Shown: positions 45,690 to 58,460, counted from the first letter of the stretch. The stretch is DNA of 64,000 nt from Paulownia fortunei (GCA_019321725.1 CM033110.1:4457278-4521277), one strand, 5' to 3'. Notes: generated by a model from the letters alone, not told the origin. Numbers and translations are program-made.

Positions 45690-48600
45690 AACAATCATCC
45701 TAACATGTGAGACCACCAACTACACATACCAAAACATATAACTGTTGACTCTGCATGTGATCATCCCACGATTGTTGTGCAATGGAATTCCTAGATAGCC
45801 TTCCCGCTTACAAGTTATTCTCGGAGAGGTTGACAAAATATAATGCCCAACATTTGCACACGAATTTTTCTTATTATTTTTGTCAACCCAATTGGGATTA
45901 ACGAACTCCTCCCACTGTCGTCCTCAATATAATGTGTGCATATAAAATTATGAAGCATACAACATGCTATAACAATGTCTGCTTGTGTGGGCAAATCATA
46001 GTTTGGTATAAGACCTCCAAGAATTGAAATTACTTATTAATCATACTAAAGCACCTCTAAAGATGATTTCTGATTGAGGAGTGTTGTAGATTAGATAACT
46101 CTTTTTAGACTTGGGGTCACATCCTGGATGTTGCCATTCTAGAATATAGTATCGCTCACAATAATATGGTGCTAGGAATTTTGGAAAGTTGGTGTACTAG
46201 CATCAACCACATAATACTTATCTACAATGATGCAAGAAAATTCATTTAATTTATTTATTTAAGGAATGCCAAGGGAAATTGTATTACGGTTTGCAAAATA
46301 TGTTAAAAAATTGTAATGCCCAATTCTCAACTCTCTCCTACATAGCCAATAATAAGCATCTTGCATGAATATGCATCTAATCAATGTGCATTATCAAATT
46401 ATGGCATACAAATAGCATGATTGCACGAACATGAATAATTATTATTATATGCTTCAGTTATGTTTTAACATGCATTAGTACATGAAATATGAGATCAAAG
46501 TTTTATTTCTTGATTTAACATATTCCTTAAGTGCCCTTTTTGCAGTGAAAAGCTCGGTATCTCGTTTAAAAAAGATTGATGTGTTGAATGGCCATGAAAT
46601 GAATTATTTGTATTGCTCCATACTAGATATATGCTAAAGTGATTAATTGCCTAAATATTTACTTGAAATATGTTACATTTGGCTAAGAACTAAAAGTATG
46701 CAAAATGGTGCAATTTGATTGGTTGGTTGACTAGTTTACATAAAATCATTCTAAACTGTATTGTACTTGATTATAACACCAAAGCATCAATTTTTGTCAT
46801 CTCCTTGGCCCATGAATGTGGCTTTTGGCATGAGAAGACACCAAGCATGATGCAACCAATCATCACCCTCCACTTACATCTCTTTGAAAGACCAAAGAAA
46901 TTATTTTTATCCATATTTCTTGTGGAACCACCTCAAAAATGACCAACCCTTATTCTCCTAAGTTTCTCCCAAATTTCTATACTCTCATACTCACACAAAT
47001 TGAATTCAATTTATAGGAATCCATAGAACACAAGCTAGAACAAGTTTTCATCCTTTTAAGCTTGAAACCGTTGATTTTGAAGCTTAATTTCAACTTAATC
47101 AAGGTATATTCTTTTTCAATATTTCTTATGATGAATTTGTAGTATCTTGGATGGTTACATGTTTTAGTATGCTTTTGTATGATTGAAAACTTAAGTAAGT
47201 TACACTTGAAGCCAAAACCAAACTAGTTAAGCTAATTTTTAGCAAAATTGATAGTCTTGTGAAATTGTTTAATTTACTTGTTTCTATTGATTTTGTAATG
47301 CTTATATTATGTTTGGAAGTTTCTTTGAATGATTGAAAACAATAGCAATTAGTTTGCTTAATTGAAGGGTACAATCAATTTAAGTTAGAACCAAATTTAT
47401 GTCATGTTAATTTGGATTGTGTGCATGTTTTAGGGGCTGCCCTAATGATTATGTTTGAATTATTAGTTATTTAATAGCTGCCCTAATGTTTAATGTCTTG
47501 AATTAGTAGTAAAATATGGAGTATGCGTTATTTTTAAGGTTATGTAATTGATATGAAGTTGTTTACAAAAGATTGAAAAGTGTATATGAACTTTAACTAG
47601 AATAGACTAAATGATTTATAAAAAGAATATTAAATGGTACATGATTTGATTATGTTAGACCTTTAACACATCCTATCTTCCAAAAAAATTGGTCTTTTCA
47701 CTTGCCATAAAGTGGACTTGAGATAAGTTGAAACTTTCATTTGCTGTATCACAAGAATCATATAATGTTGTTCATATTTTAATGTGATTGTTATTATTTG
47801 TCAAATGATACAATGTTTGATGCATTTATAGTTCATGAAGCATGACACTATTAAGAATATAATGAAATTTTTAAAAAGGAAGTATGGTACTTGATTGATG
47901 GTCGGGTAGACAAGGGATGAGAGAGGGACCGGCGAACCCAACAAATGGTAGCAAATACTTAAGGTTGAAAAATCGGTATAGGAAAGCCACAATGAATGAG
48001 ATAGAACACGACTAATACCTGAGGTTGAAAGACTAAGTATGAAAACCCTGTATTAGTTCTCTTATTGGCCAATTATTATGAACAGGTTCCGAAAACTACG
48101 GTCTATCGCTATTAGTTAGGTACCACACTTCAAGGGCCCTAAAGAATGATTTATGAAAGAAAGTTATTAAATTGAATACTGCATTTAATCATTATGTGAT
48201 TTGTATGTACGCTATTTGTTATTGCATCAATTTCACCTTACTAAGCCTTTAGCTTATTAGATTCATGTGATGCAGGTGGTAATGTACAGGTTTAGAGGTT
48301 GACTGAGTCTACAGAGCGGCCGGACAGAGATTTGTTCATATGCCATACTTTAAGCTGTTTTGTATCATGTTTTGAAAACTCTATTTTATTTTTAAATAAG
48401 CCGCTCTGTTATGGTTTTGTAAAGAAAAACAGTTGTACTCAATTTTGATATATGTATATGGTGTGTTTAAAATGATTCAAGCTCTTTCTCTTATAACTAA
48501 AAATGGGAACTTTTATTAAAAACCATAACTCTAGTAATGATGAAAAATTAACATTTCTTGATTTAACTGTATTAGCTTGTTTATGCTCTATAGTTAGGTT

Positions 48601-49290
48601 AAGGAGTGTGACAGAAATATTCCTACATCATTTGTACTATCTCCCAACCAGACAAAGAAAAAAGTGAACTTAAGGTTGAATGAGCATGCAACCATGATAT
48701 TTTAAGTTATTATTGCTTTTCGATTATGATATGCTCCTGATTTAGGGGTCAGAGACCAACCCATCATAATTGTTCCATCAATTGCTCCCACATAATCTTG
48801 TTGAACATAAACTAACAACATGCGGAGTCGCTATGTTAAAATAAATGTGTAGTTGAAGATTAATATATTTTATTCTTGTAGAATTAACCTTGAAATATGG
48901 GTGTTAGAATGAATTGTTTTCAATTTTGGGATGAACTTGTATCATGTCCGAGGGACGTATGTAAGTTCCAGTCATAGTGCATAAGGCATTACACACAATA
49001 TGCAAGTGATGACTAATTGTTTGAAGGAAACATTGGAAACACTCAGCACTATTACAGTGATGGTGGTGCATGCAAGTAGTTTGCAAGAATATAGTAACAA
49101 ACTCCTCAATAATAACATGACTCTTTTGATACTGCGGTACAAAACCTTATCTGCCTTATTATAACACAACCTATGGAAGGTTTTTATGCATTCCAAGTGC
49201 ATTATCAAAGCAATCATCATGACCACTAGTATTTCGTTTAGCCAATCTAGACTTCTAAACTTGGAATCCCTAAATGGGATCCTCATTTGA
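45690..49290 (-). pseudogene. PIF/Harbinger (HARBI1-like) transposase relic, interrupted
   Basis: On the - strand, an N-terminal part at about 49290-48900 has E-E-F-V-T-I-F-L, E/Q-T-I-S-H-H-L, V-C-N-A-L and P-K-I-E-N-N. The catalytic part at 48815-48619 has D-Y-V-G-A-I-D-G-T, with the first catalytic aspartate of the DDE domain in A-I-D-G-T, then Y-H-N-R-K and T-N-D-V. After a 2.3-kb solo LTR it continues at 46311-45690 with Y-Y-V-V-D-A, N-Q-K-S-S-L and Q-A-D-I-V-I-A-C-C-M-L-H-N-F-I. That order is typical of plant PIF transposases. Several stops and shifts make it inactive. Terminal repeats and the TTA/TAA duplication were not found. Confidence 0.85.
46312..48613. mobile_element. Solo LTR (about 2.3 kb) inside the PIF transposase
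   Basis: It starts TGTAATGCCCAATTCTC and ends GGAGTGTGACA, TG...CA ends of a form common in plant Ty3/gypsy LTRs. The flanks are AAAAT (46307-46311) and GAAAT (48614-48618), a 5-bp duplication with one mismatch. The transposase reading continues across the site. There is no primer site, gag or pol inside, so it is best explained as one LTR left by recombination, though a small non-autonomous element is possible. Confidence 0.8.
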
Positions 49291-52200
49291 TTGGAAAATA
49301 ATTGGGGAAGACATGTTCGTACATCATGATAAAGTTAAGCATCCCATCATCTAAATGTTTCCTCGCACTTTCCATATCACAACTACAATTGTCACTAACA
49401 TCATAGATAGCATCATCTCTAATATCGGCCATATTGTAATTAGCATGAACAGTAGAACGATGATTATCCATGATTGTAACTGTGTTGGAAACAAATATAT
49501 TACACATGTTAAACCCCATGAGTCTTTTCCTCTTTCATTTTGAAGGTTAAAATGCTTAAACAATACATTAACTACTGTTAAAAAGCTTTATAGATCATAA
49601 TGTTTATAGGTATAGTCAATATAATATGTGTGCAGAAGAATAGTAAGGTGTACAACAACATTCACATACATAAATTGCATGGATAATACCTTATGTCAGA
49701 ACAAATTAACTAGTATATAAATATGTAAATACTAAATAAGCTTCTCATAACATCCAACTCTTGAAAATGAAAAAAATACAATATACAAGTTCAAACGATA
49801 GAAAAAGAAATTAAAATCACCCACATACAAATACATAATAAAATAAGTTTTAGAGTTGTATTGCCATATACAACACAAATACATGAAAAAGGTCATCAAC
49901 GCAGCCTCTCAATAAATCCACGTCTCAACTTGAGATTCATGGCCAAAAACATCTTACAATGAATGTAATTCTCTAACTTAGTATATACCATATAGAATAA
50001 GTTTAGTAGGAGGTCAGGTTTCTCTCAACTCTTCTGCACGCACATCTCTACCATTGTAGTTGCATTAGGGATATTTTGTGACACAACTATATCGTTAGAC
50101 CTCCCAAGATTAAAGGGTTGGCAATATGGCAAGATGTGCTGCTTTTTTCTTTTTCCTACTACCACATATGTCGGATGATGGCCTTTGTGGATGACGGGTT
50201 GGGATTGTGGCGAAGTTGACTGAACAATGGCCTCAAGATAAGTGTTATCACCTTATCCTATCGAGTAGGCATCATCGCATTATCGTCACCCCTCTGCATG
50301 ACTATGGCTCTTATGTGCATGCTCTCGCCATCTCACATGTAGCCGTGTGTGGTGCAAACATTGTGGTCAACTCATTATAGTGTGCGCACCCATATACTTT
50401 TGTCTTATGGATTAGCCTACACAAAATGAGTAATTGCATTTAGTGTTGAATTAGACTTGTTAATTATTTTAAATTAGTATTACTGTGAATCATCTTAATA
50501 CACGTAAATTGCCTACCGATAACCAAGAAGCCCAACACTTATCAGAGCTAGTAACCAACTCACTACTACATCCCATTCAAATCCCATATAAAAAACTATC
50601 AACATGTGGTATTTCTTCAATTTTACTTAAACCTTGTGAATTTTTCGATAAATTTTTGACAGTATAATCATACCTTGGGCAAACACTCAACATCTTAACC
50701 ATGATGTTAATTATTTTAATGGGGTGAAAGTAGACCCATCAAATTACCCTATTGGACCTCATAGTAGTACATTATCACGATGAACGTAGACTTAATAGCC
50801 TTAGTCCAATGGGCATATTTATTTAGTGACTCAGTAAAAATATTTTGTAAGCTACTCGCTATCTATTCTTACAAAAAATATAATTAGTGATGAGCATCAA
50901 AAAATGGAATTTATCAATCTTATGTAATTTATGTACTATAACTTGATGAAAACAATGGACAAATAATATTCACATGGTCAAAACTCAACTAACATAGTAC
51001 TTTCTAATGTGTTAATTATTCCATTATGGATAATACAAAATAACATCAGACTTTGTTGAATATAGATTGTGTATAATAAATCTTTGGGAGATTACCTAAT
51101 TTCTCACCTTTATTGTTATATATGACATGGTGATATATTGATTATAAACTAATAAAACATCACCAACCTTGACCCATGTCAATTCACTATATTGAAGTAC
51201 TATTTGTTTGAGTCATATTGAATTTGTTACTCAAACACCTATGAACTTGTGTTAGTTTTTTGAATGCCTATTAGTGTGATAAATTGTCACTGCTAATTAT
51301 TGCAAGATGAATACAAAGGATAAAGGAAATTGCGATAAATATATTAAGGACAACTTGTTACAACAACAAATCAGTATGGGTCACTAATATCATGCCTTAT
51401 ATTATGAATGTTCTCATTGAATGGGACAACACAAACCTACTAACTTCAAAGAATATAGTCATGGGCATAAGTAAGGACTATAGTGTTCTAACATGTCTAA
51501 CATCTTAACAAGAAGACTGTGATACACTATTCATTGTGGTTCAAGTAACTATAGTGACACATCCTCCCCTACTAATCCTACATAACATTTATGATAAATA
51601 ATTATCTTACAATGCACATGTGGGAATGAATGCACATATGAGAATGACTTACTTCCTCACTCAAGATGGAGAAGCCTCAAGCATGACCCCATATCTATTT
51701 ACTTGCTTCACAACAACCTCTAAACTTCATATTCCATAATTAATGAAAATATATAATTTTTTTAATCCTTTTTGGCATCATTGACCATAACCCACACCCA
51801 AAATCATTAACTTTAACTAAAGTTTTTCATACCCATCATTAATAAACTATTCCTAGTTAACTGATGTCATGACAACATCCAATATGAAGTTCTCATAATA
51901 TAAAAGTAGTGGCATATTCGAATTAGAAGTAAATTTACATGAAACTTAGTATGTAGAAATGCAAACAAAGTCCTGCCCATGTTGATTTATGAAGGACTCG
52001 TATAACTAAAGAAGTATATTTACATAATTCATTTAAATAATAACTACAAAAAAATCTCAAAAAATGCTGAAACAAGGTTCATGTCAGTCAAACTCACATG
52101 TATTTGATAATATATACTACAAAAAATGGACTATTAGCTAAATATTTATGACATAAAACTTCATTTTGAAACCAAAATATAAAACACAAATCATTCCAAA

Positions 52201-53229
52201 TCAGGGATCATTGAACTCAGAATAAATAATGAAATTTGAGTATAAGTTCTCTTTCCCAAATCTACAATAAATTTCAATAGAAGCATACCAAATCACAAAT
52301 CAAGAGATTCTATGATATTTGAAAATTACATAACATGAAATGAAAGCATTCCTAAATCAACTTAAAAATCAAATGGGCTGAACTAGGCAACCATATATTA
52401 CCCACAAATTAAAATCAAAATAAATATCAATAATACAAATGACCTTGCTAAAAAAAATGGAGCTTGTAGAATTGACCACAATGTGAAAATAACCATATTT
52501 CTTTAAGTGGTATGCAACATCAAATAACCTGCTTAGAATTTCTTTGCCCAACCAAAAAAAAAAAAAACCCCATACTGGGGATCCTATTATTTTTTTCTCC
52601 ATATATATATACCAAATTTAAGCACAATCATATGAAATCAAAAATCTTAAGTATATTCATTATGTGAAAGTTCCAAAATATAAAATTAAAACAATCGTAA
52701 ACTACAAAAAAAAATACATAACATAGCAACCCTATTAATCTGAAAAATAATTACTTATTTAATGGCATACAAAGATATCAAAGAAAAAACATGGAGCCTG
52801 TTGTAGTGACCATAATAGAGAAAAAAAACCCTAATTTTTAAGCATAATATGACATGAATGAACCTCCTCCATTTTCTTGCCAAAGCCTATTGATTTGGGC
52901 CATGAAAAATGAGAAAAATCGATCTAGAATTGTACTTTTCTATGCTCTGGGTATAGGGATGTGATAGAATTCTAGTCAACTAAAGAAATCACTGAAAAAT
53001 GCCATCTTCATCGTCAATCATACAAAAAGGGGAGATTAAGGAGAAAAGGAGTAACTATAAATGAAAAGAAAAGGGCAGAGGGTTTGGGTATTGGGAGTAG
53101 AAAGGGCATAGCTTATTATACACCTATCATCATATGTGGGACTTGAAGGAAGAGAAGTGCACATTCATCTTACTCGAGAAATGCCCTTTTATGTTCATCT
53201 GATATTCATTTTTAAACAAATCCAAGTTA
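49291..53229. other. Intergenic DNA, no supported gene
   Basis: The part up to about 50440 may belong to the PIF relic upstream region, with short frames on both strands and none convincing. From 50700 on, the sequence is AT-rich without domains. Two diverged blocks near 52440-52560 and 52790-52890 share ATGGAGC, TTGTAG, TGACCA and AAAATAACC-like words in the same order, a possible old duplication. Confidence 0.35.
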
Positions 53230-56200
53230 ATGTATTTTAGATTCCGCTTACATCTTTAGATAAAGAAGGCATCATTAGCTCACTTGTCTTGGTATAGTCT
53301 TTCGACTTGTGGAGGCACTATTTGTTACTATTGGACAAATTTCTCCTTTTTTTGTCTTTTTCTTTTTTGCCATAACGCCATTTCTCAAAGATATTTGGCA
53401 TAAGACAGACACTTCTAAGGTTATTTACTATTGGATGTTGCGCTTCAACAGGAAAATGTGTTCTCAGGAGGAATTCGATCTCTTCAATCTCGGAATACCA
53501 CCTAAATAACTACGGCCAGAGAGTCAAATAGGTCAGGAAAAAAGAGTCTGGTGACAACTGGTACGGCCCCATCCCTTAGTTCGATTCAATACCATCTGTT
53601 TAGTTAGTCATTATAGGACGGACTTAGTCAATCTCTCTTCTCAGCCTCCTGGAATCTCTTGCAACTCTTGCATCTGTAATCTATTTCAATATCCCTTGCT
53701 TGGTCTATCCACGAATACGGTTCTCTACTTTTATTCCATCTAGAGCTGTCTGTCTTGTCTTGCCCTATTAACGGTCAACTCTGTCTCAGTAAGTACTTTA
53801 GTCGCTTTTGCCTTTCTGGCTTTCGAACTTGTAGCTCGATTGATCGAATTCCTACTCTGATTTGAGAAGTTTTTCAGTTTTCCATTAGTCTATCGCTTTC
53901 ATTTTCCCTAATTCCACAAAACCAATGCTTAGTGAATTCTTCCAGATCTGAATTAGGTTTATGTTTATCTAATCTAAAATATCCTAATTATTTATCTTAA
54001 AAAAAGGCCTTTTTCCCAATTTCAAGAAATTAAGATCGATTCTCTAAAGCTACAAAAATTCTTTTTGAATAAAAGAATCGTACGCACAAAGCAAACAACG
54101 AAAACCTCTGCCTCAACTCCTATATTTTCTATTAAATAGAAACCCCTTCTTGCATCTCTCCTGCTCTTAGATTAAAGCTAATGTAAACCTCATAAATTCA
54201 CTATGTCAGTAGCTCCCGCTCCAGTTTTGTAGAAAAGATGATTCATTCGGATTGACATCAGAGCTTTCCTTCAAGCGTTCTATTTTTGTCAGGCCCAAGA
54301 GATTAATCAAACAAATCTTTTCTTTCCTTGAATTATAGACTTACATAATGATATCTTTTTCTTTTTGATTTTGATTTTCCTCCAGCTGAGCTAGTCAGAA
54401 TGCCAACCCGAACTTCTTTTCTCTTTCAGTCCTCTTATGTTCTCTCTCTTTTAATCGAGTGTTAATCCATATAATTCTCTTTATTGCTAAAAAGAGCAGA
54501 GGGCTTTTAGAGCGTGTGAATGTGTGTGAGGAGAGCTTTAGCTCTTTTCGGGCAGTTTCAAGATAAGTCATTCTTGCCAATTCTATTGCCTTTTCCTGTT
54601 CATTGCCATTCTTGCTCTTGGTTGGGTACACCTCTGTCAGACACCACACCGGAGGGCTAATAAGTATAAAGTGAGTGATAAGACCAAACTCAAAAGTGTT
54701 AAGTCTTAAGCTTTGATTGAGTGCCATTTGAAAGAAGCGAACCCAATTGTTGACAATAGGAAGCAGAGCGAGGTGCCCTTTACCATAAATAGATCTATTT
54801 CCATGGCCAAGATTTGCATTTACCTTAGATCTTAGATAAGGCAATTTAGTTCTAGATCAAAAAGTGAGCGGAGTGGTGTGTGAGCTCCGTGAAAGGTTGC
54901 TTGGGATAGGAATGAATGTTTATTATTTTTTGAATATGACAACATGTCTTTCTTGTCTTTGTCAATGGAATGTATTGAATTCTCCATTAATGATTAATAG
55001 GCCATTCCCCCATATCCGTCTCTTGATCCCTCATTCCACTAATCCATTGTTACTGATTCATTCAAGGACTTTAAGATAGCTAGAGCAGGCACTCTTCTCC
55101 AAAACATACACTCATTTGGTCTCGGGTTTTAACTACTTTCTTTTAGTTCAAACTGGGAAGAAGGTTTGCTTTTCATTGAGCTAGGCCCATAAACTCTTTT
55201 AGGAGTTCTAAAGACGAAATAGAGGAGCCTTTTCCACCCCGGTCATTGATTCGAGAACAACCAGACCACCAGTATATCCTGCCATGATTGACCTGTCTCA
55301 TCGTTAAATGGTTATATCGATCAAGATTGCATATCTCAGTTATCATGCTTAGGCACATTAGCCCTCAACAATAGGAGAAAATGGTCAAACTGTAAGATCT
55401 TAGACTGGGTATGAAAGTTTGTGTTGTGCCTTGTCCATTAGCTATGGTTATTCATCTTTTATCTCTCGTCTATACTATATATTCTTGTTGGCCTAATCGG
55501 TGACTGCTGGTACGGAGCCTAACATGGCTAGGTTAAGAGATAATTGAGCATGCCATGACCTTGTTAAGATCTTATATACCTGTACGGAATTCTTCTATTT
55601 CTTAGTATGATCTCTATCATCATCTCTATTCCCTTTATCAATTATTCTATCCTATGACCTATTACCTTATGGATAGAGAAAGGGTGAAGACTAAGCGGTA
55701 GGTTGTCTAGGTGTTTGAAACAGATTCATCAATAGGTAAAGGGAGTAGTTCATCGAAAATCATTTCTCTCTAAAGTCAAGAAATAAGAAGCAAACCCAGA
55801 CAAGCTTGATTTAAGTCTAAAAAATCAACACAACAACGGATTTACCCATTCTTCTTGATAGTGGTCCTTCCTGGGCCCATGTACTCCTGAAACCAAGATC
55901 TATAATGGTTCAAGCCAACTACTTTCTTTGGGATCAACGCTTGGGGTAAAATTTATTAATTATAATTATAGTGAATTAGAATATTCTTCAGTCACCCCAA
56001 GTGAGGAGTTCAGTCCATCAATCTTTAGTGGAATAGTCTCACCAGCTCGTAGAATAGTCAAGTAGTGGGTGAGTAGAGTCTGTGCGTTTGTGGGCATCGG
56101 GCACATAACAAAGCATTGAAAGAACGAAGATCCACAAGGCATGCTAAGTGTTCGATGGTTTTTCGCAACGAATTCCAATCCCAAAGATTACCAGAATAAA

Positions 56201-56467
56201 GTCAGGATTTTTCAAATCCAGATTAATCCAATTTCAAAACTCCTTTGACAAGCGAACATTGGTGAATGTTGGAGAATGAGATTTCCCATCAATTCATTTT
56301 GTCTCAGGTAATGCTAAGGTGTTATTTGTCATAAGATATTGTCCTTAACTAACTTATCAGTTTAGCTAAGGGAGCTAACGGCCAGCACTATTCCTTATCC
56401 GAACTATTTTAATATTTTTGGGCCTTTTGGAAACAAGATGGTAATGGGCATTGTAGTTTGTTTTCAG

Positions 56468-56565
56468 CCCAGAGTTTCCATTTCAGCAATGAACTCTTGT
56501 TTACCTTGGGTTTTGGCCTTACTTAGCTTCTTGACTGCAACTATTTTCCCATTAGGAATGCAGTA
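56468..56565 (-). pseudogene. LRR receptor-like kinase fragment (ATP-binding region)
   Basis: The - strand reads P-N-G-K-I-V-A-V-K-K-L-S-K-A-K-T-Q-G and then K-Q-E-F-I-A-E-M-E-T-L-G, ending in a stop. This is the N-lobe of a plant receptor kinase close to the EMS1/EXS group. The A-V-K-K lysine that holds ATP and the E-F-x-A-E-M-E-T-L-G helix are kept. The glycine-rich loop upstream is lost, and the sequence downstream is unrelated. It lies between unnamed organelle-like sequence and the nad2 piece, so it was either carried into mitochondrial DNA earlier or inserted afterwards. Confidence 0.75.
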
Positions 56566-57082
56566 AGGGTTTACCGATCTTACTCTAGAGCTAAGTCTCC
56601 TTAAAGACTAGCTTCTTTTCTAGCTTATGACCAGAGGGAATGAGCGATTGTAGCTACGTCAAAGCTTAGAGCTTCTTCTCAAGCTTCCTATTCCGTGCGT
56701 GGGTTAACTATTGATCGAATAATTCTTATTAGTCCAGTAGCCAATTCTAGTAGCTGTCGAACCAGAAAAGTATAATAGTTTAGATCCGCTCCTTTCCTCA
56801 CTCCACTGGCGACTGCCTTTGGCTCCAGAAACTAGCAGCCAACATAGGAGAGTTTTTGTTGGTTCATATGGGTTGATAGCTTGGCAGTTCTAGTTCAGTT
56901 CTTAATGCTCTAGTTCTATAGTTGCTAGGGAATACGGTCTATACAAAACAATACACTAGGTTCTACTCTAGGGCCTAAATAAGAAATACGTGAAATGAGG
57001 TACATAGTTTTTTCCTCTTTTCACAGAAAAGGCTTTCAACATGTTTTTCCCATGTCTCACGAACAGGAATACTACTACATTT

Positions 57083-57240
57083 TACTCAAAAATGAATTGC
57101 AATGATCTTGAATAGAAATCCTACAACGATAAATAGAATCCCCATAGAAATACCACTAGATCGAGCACCAGTGATTTCGTATCTAGTCAAAATCTTGGCT
57201 AATTGATCGAAGTGGGTAGCTCCAGTAGACCCATAGATCA
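57083..57240 (-). pseudogene. nad2: Mitochondrial nad2 exon fragment in nuclear DNA
   Basis: The - strand reads Y-G-S-T-G-A-T-H-F-D-Q-L-A-K-I-L-T then Y-E-I-T-G-A-R-S-S-G-I-S-M-G-I-L-F-I and G-F-L-F-K-I, the well-conserved middle of plant mitochondrial NADH dehydrogenase subunit 2 (complex I, inner membrane). The usual A-V-P-F-H-M that follows is changed to A-I-H-F and a stop, after which homology ends. The splice junction lies just upstream of Y-G-S-T-G. Plant nad2 is assembled from five exons by cis- and trans-splicing, and this is one interior exon without partners, so it is not expressible. Confidence 0.88.
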
Positions 57241-57600
57241 TGGAACAAATAGGGTAGGTAAGCCCAAGCACCACACTACATGTATAGACGTGAACCCCCC
57301 TCATTATTATATGTGCAATTCTCACCGCATACGGCTCGCACAAAGACTCCTAAATCCATCCTGAGCCTTTTCTCCATTCTCAGTGATAGAATCTATTCGA
57401 ACTTTCAAATACGATAAATCATCGGATCACATCCCACCGCCTATATATTCAAAGCATCTTAAAAAAAGAAAGCTTGCTTACCCTTAACGAGTATGAGTGA
57501 GAGCCTCATTTCATTTTGCTCAGATTCTTATCATCGATTTTTTATCTATCGATCGTGATAATTATAAGGGAACTTTTACTTTCTAAACGAAAAGTAGGAG
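57241..57600 (-). other. 3' end of a mitochondrial group II intron (nad2)
   Basis: Directly upstream of the nad2 exon on the - strand stands GTGCGAGCCGTATGCGGTGA (around 57320-57340), the first strand of group II intron domain V, whose consensus is GAGCCGTATGNNNTGAAA. Then follow GGGGGGTTCACG and the exon. The far strand of domain V looks rearranged or expanded. The upstream part (GGCGGTGGGATGTGATCC and following) has the usual organelle intron texture. Confidence 0.7.
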
Positions 57601-58125
57601 GGATCTTATTCGTCGATCTTGGGGCTATAGGGACACCGAGGGAGAATACGCACAACTACCTTGACTAAGGATAGGGCTTTGCTCACCAGTTCATAAGTTA
57701 TTGATATCCTTTTCATCTTTATTCCCTGCCTTTGCTTTGCCAAACCCCCAAAACCAGGAAGCTTGCCCCTTGAGACTAGATCCTTCATTTGGAACTGCCA
57801 TTTTCCTTTTCACTTTGGAATTCCCCATTGCTTTCCCCTTTGCCATGTGCCAAACTTTACTTTTGTTGTTGCCAGGTGGAATGATTCATTCAACCTCGGT
57901 CGGCTCTTTTTTCATCTAGAAGAATTGGTCATTTCCTTGCTATTGTTGTTTCAAATATATATCCCATTCATGTCTGTCTTGTGGCACATGCAGTACCCAC
58001 TCTTGTTCTTGATGTGGCTCTTTCGAAAGTTGCGGAAGATAGGATAGATGCTCCTATTCTTTTTGCGGTAGTTGTGGATGCGCTTTACTTCTTTTTGAGA
58101 GTCCCAGTGCAGCTGTCTTGTTCAA

Positions 58126-58460
58126 GCTATGGATCTTATACAGGCTTGAGAAAACCCCTGTATGGCTTCTTTGATTTCTCAATAAAGAGAAATATGACCA
58201 ATAGTGGTTCGAATGTATATAAAAAGAATTTTTTTATATTTCTTACTATTATGTAGTGTCCATAAATCTCATAATAAGTGCCTAAAGATTCATAGTGAGC
58301 TTCGATTGGAGTTTCTCTTGAAGCAATAACGCATTGATCTAGTTTCCACCGGAGCCACAAAGGACTATCTAAATTGATTCGTTTCTACTGATAAGCTCCA
58401 ATTGCATCATAAGAATTATAAAGAAAAAAGTTTTTTCGTATACAACTTGTCACTTCTTTT
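58126..58460 (-). pseudogene. rpoC1: Plastid rpoC1 3' end, broken
   Basis: The - strand gives Y-D-A-I-G-A-Y, a stop, [27 protein letters not shown] and [15 protein letters not shown]. After a frame shift I-E/x-K-S-type sequence follows, for which the other frame gives the family's R-E-I-E-E-A-I-Q-G-F end. This is the C-terminus of the beta' subunit of plastid-encoded RNA polymerase. The in-frame TAG in the family's Y-R-Q-K-R and at least two shifts make it a relic. It sits less than 1 kb from the nad2 piece. Confidence 0.9.

Larger units (their letters stand above)
53230..58460. other. Organelle-derived DNA block (mitochondrial, with plastid piece)
   Basis: The base composition is more balanced and less AT-rich than in the flanks, and the right part holds a mitochondrial nad2 exon with group II intron end and a plastid rpoC1 fragment. 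The left part has the texture of plant mitochondrial intergenic DNA but no gene I can name. The longest frames there (54395-54844 -, 149 codons; 53309-53509 +) match nothing I know. Only 57083-57600 and 58126-58460 are firmly organellar, and the left edge near 53230 is a guess from composition. The pieces are truncated and carry stops, so they are relics in the nucleus. Confidence 0.6.

Noticed and set aside
53309..53509. 66-codon + frame, hydrophobic start, possible membrane protein end
   Set aside because: I considered several mitochondrial membrane proteins and none fits; too short to call.
54395..54844. 149-codon - strand frame with some protein-like look
   Set aside because: No family recognised; it lies in organelle-like noncoding DNA where long chance frames are common, so I did not call a gene.
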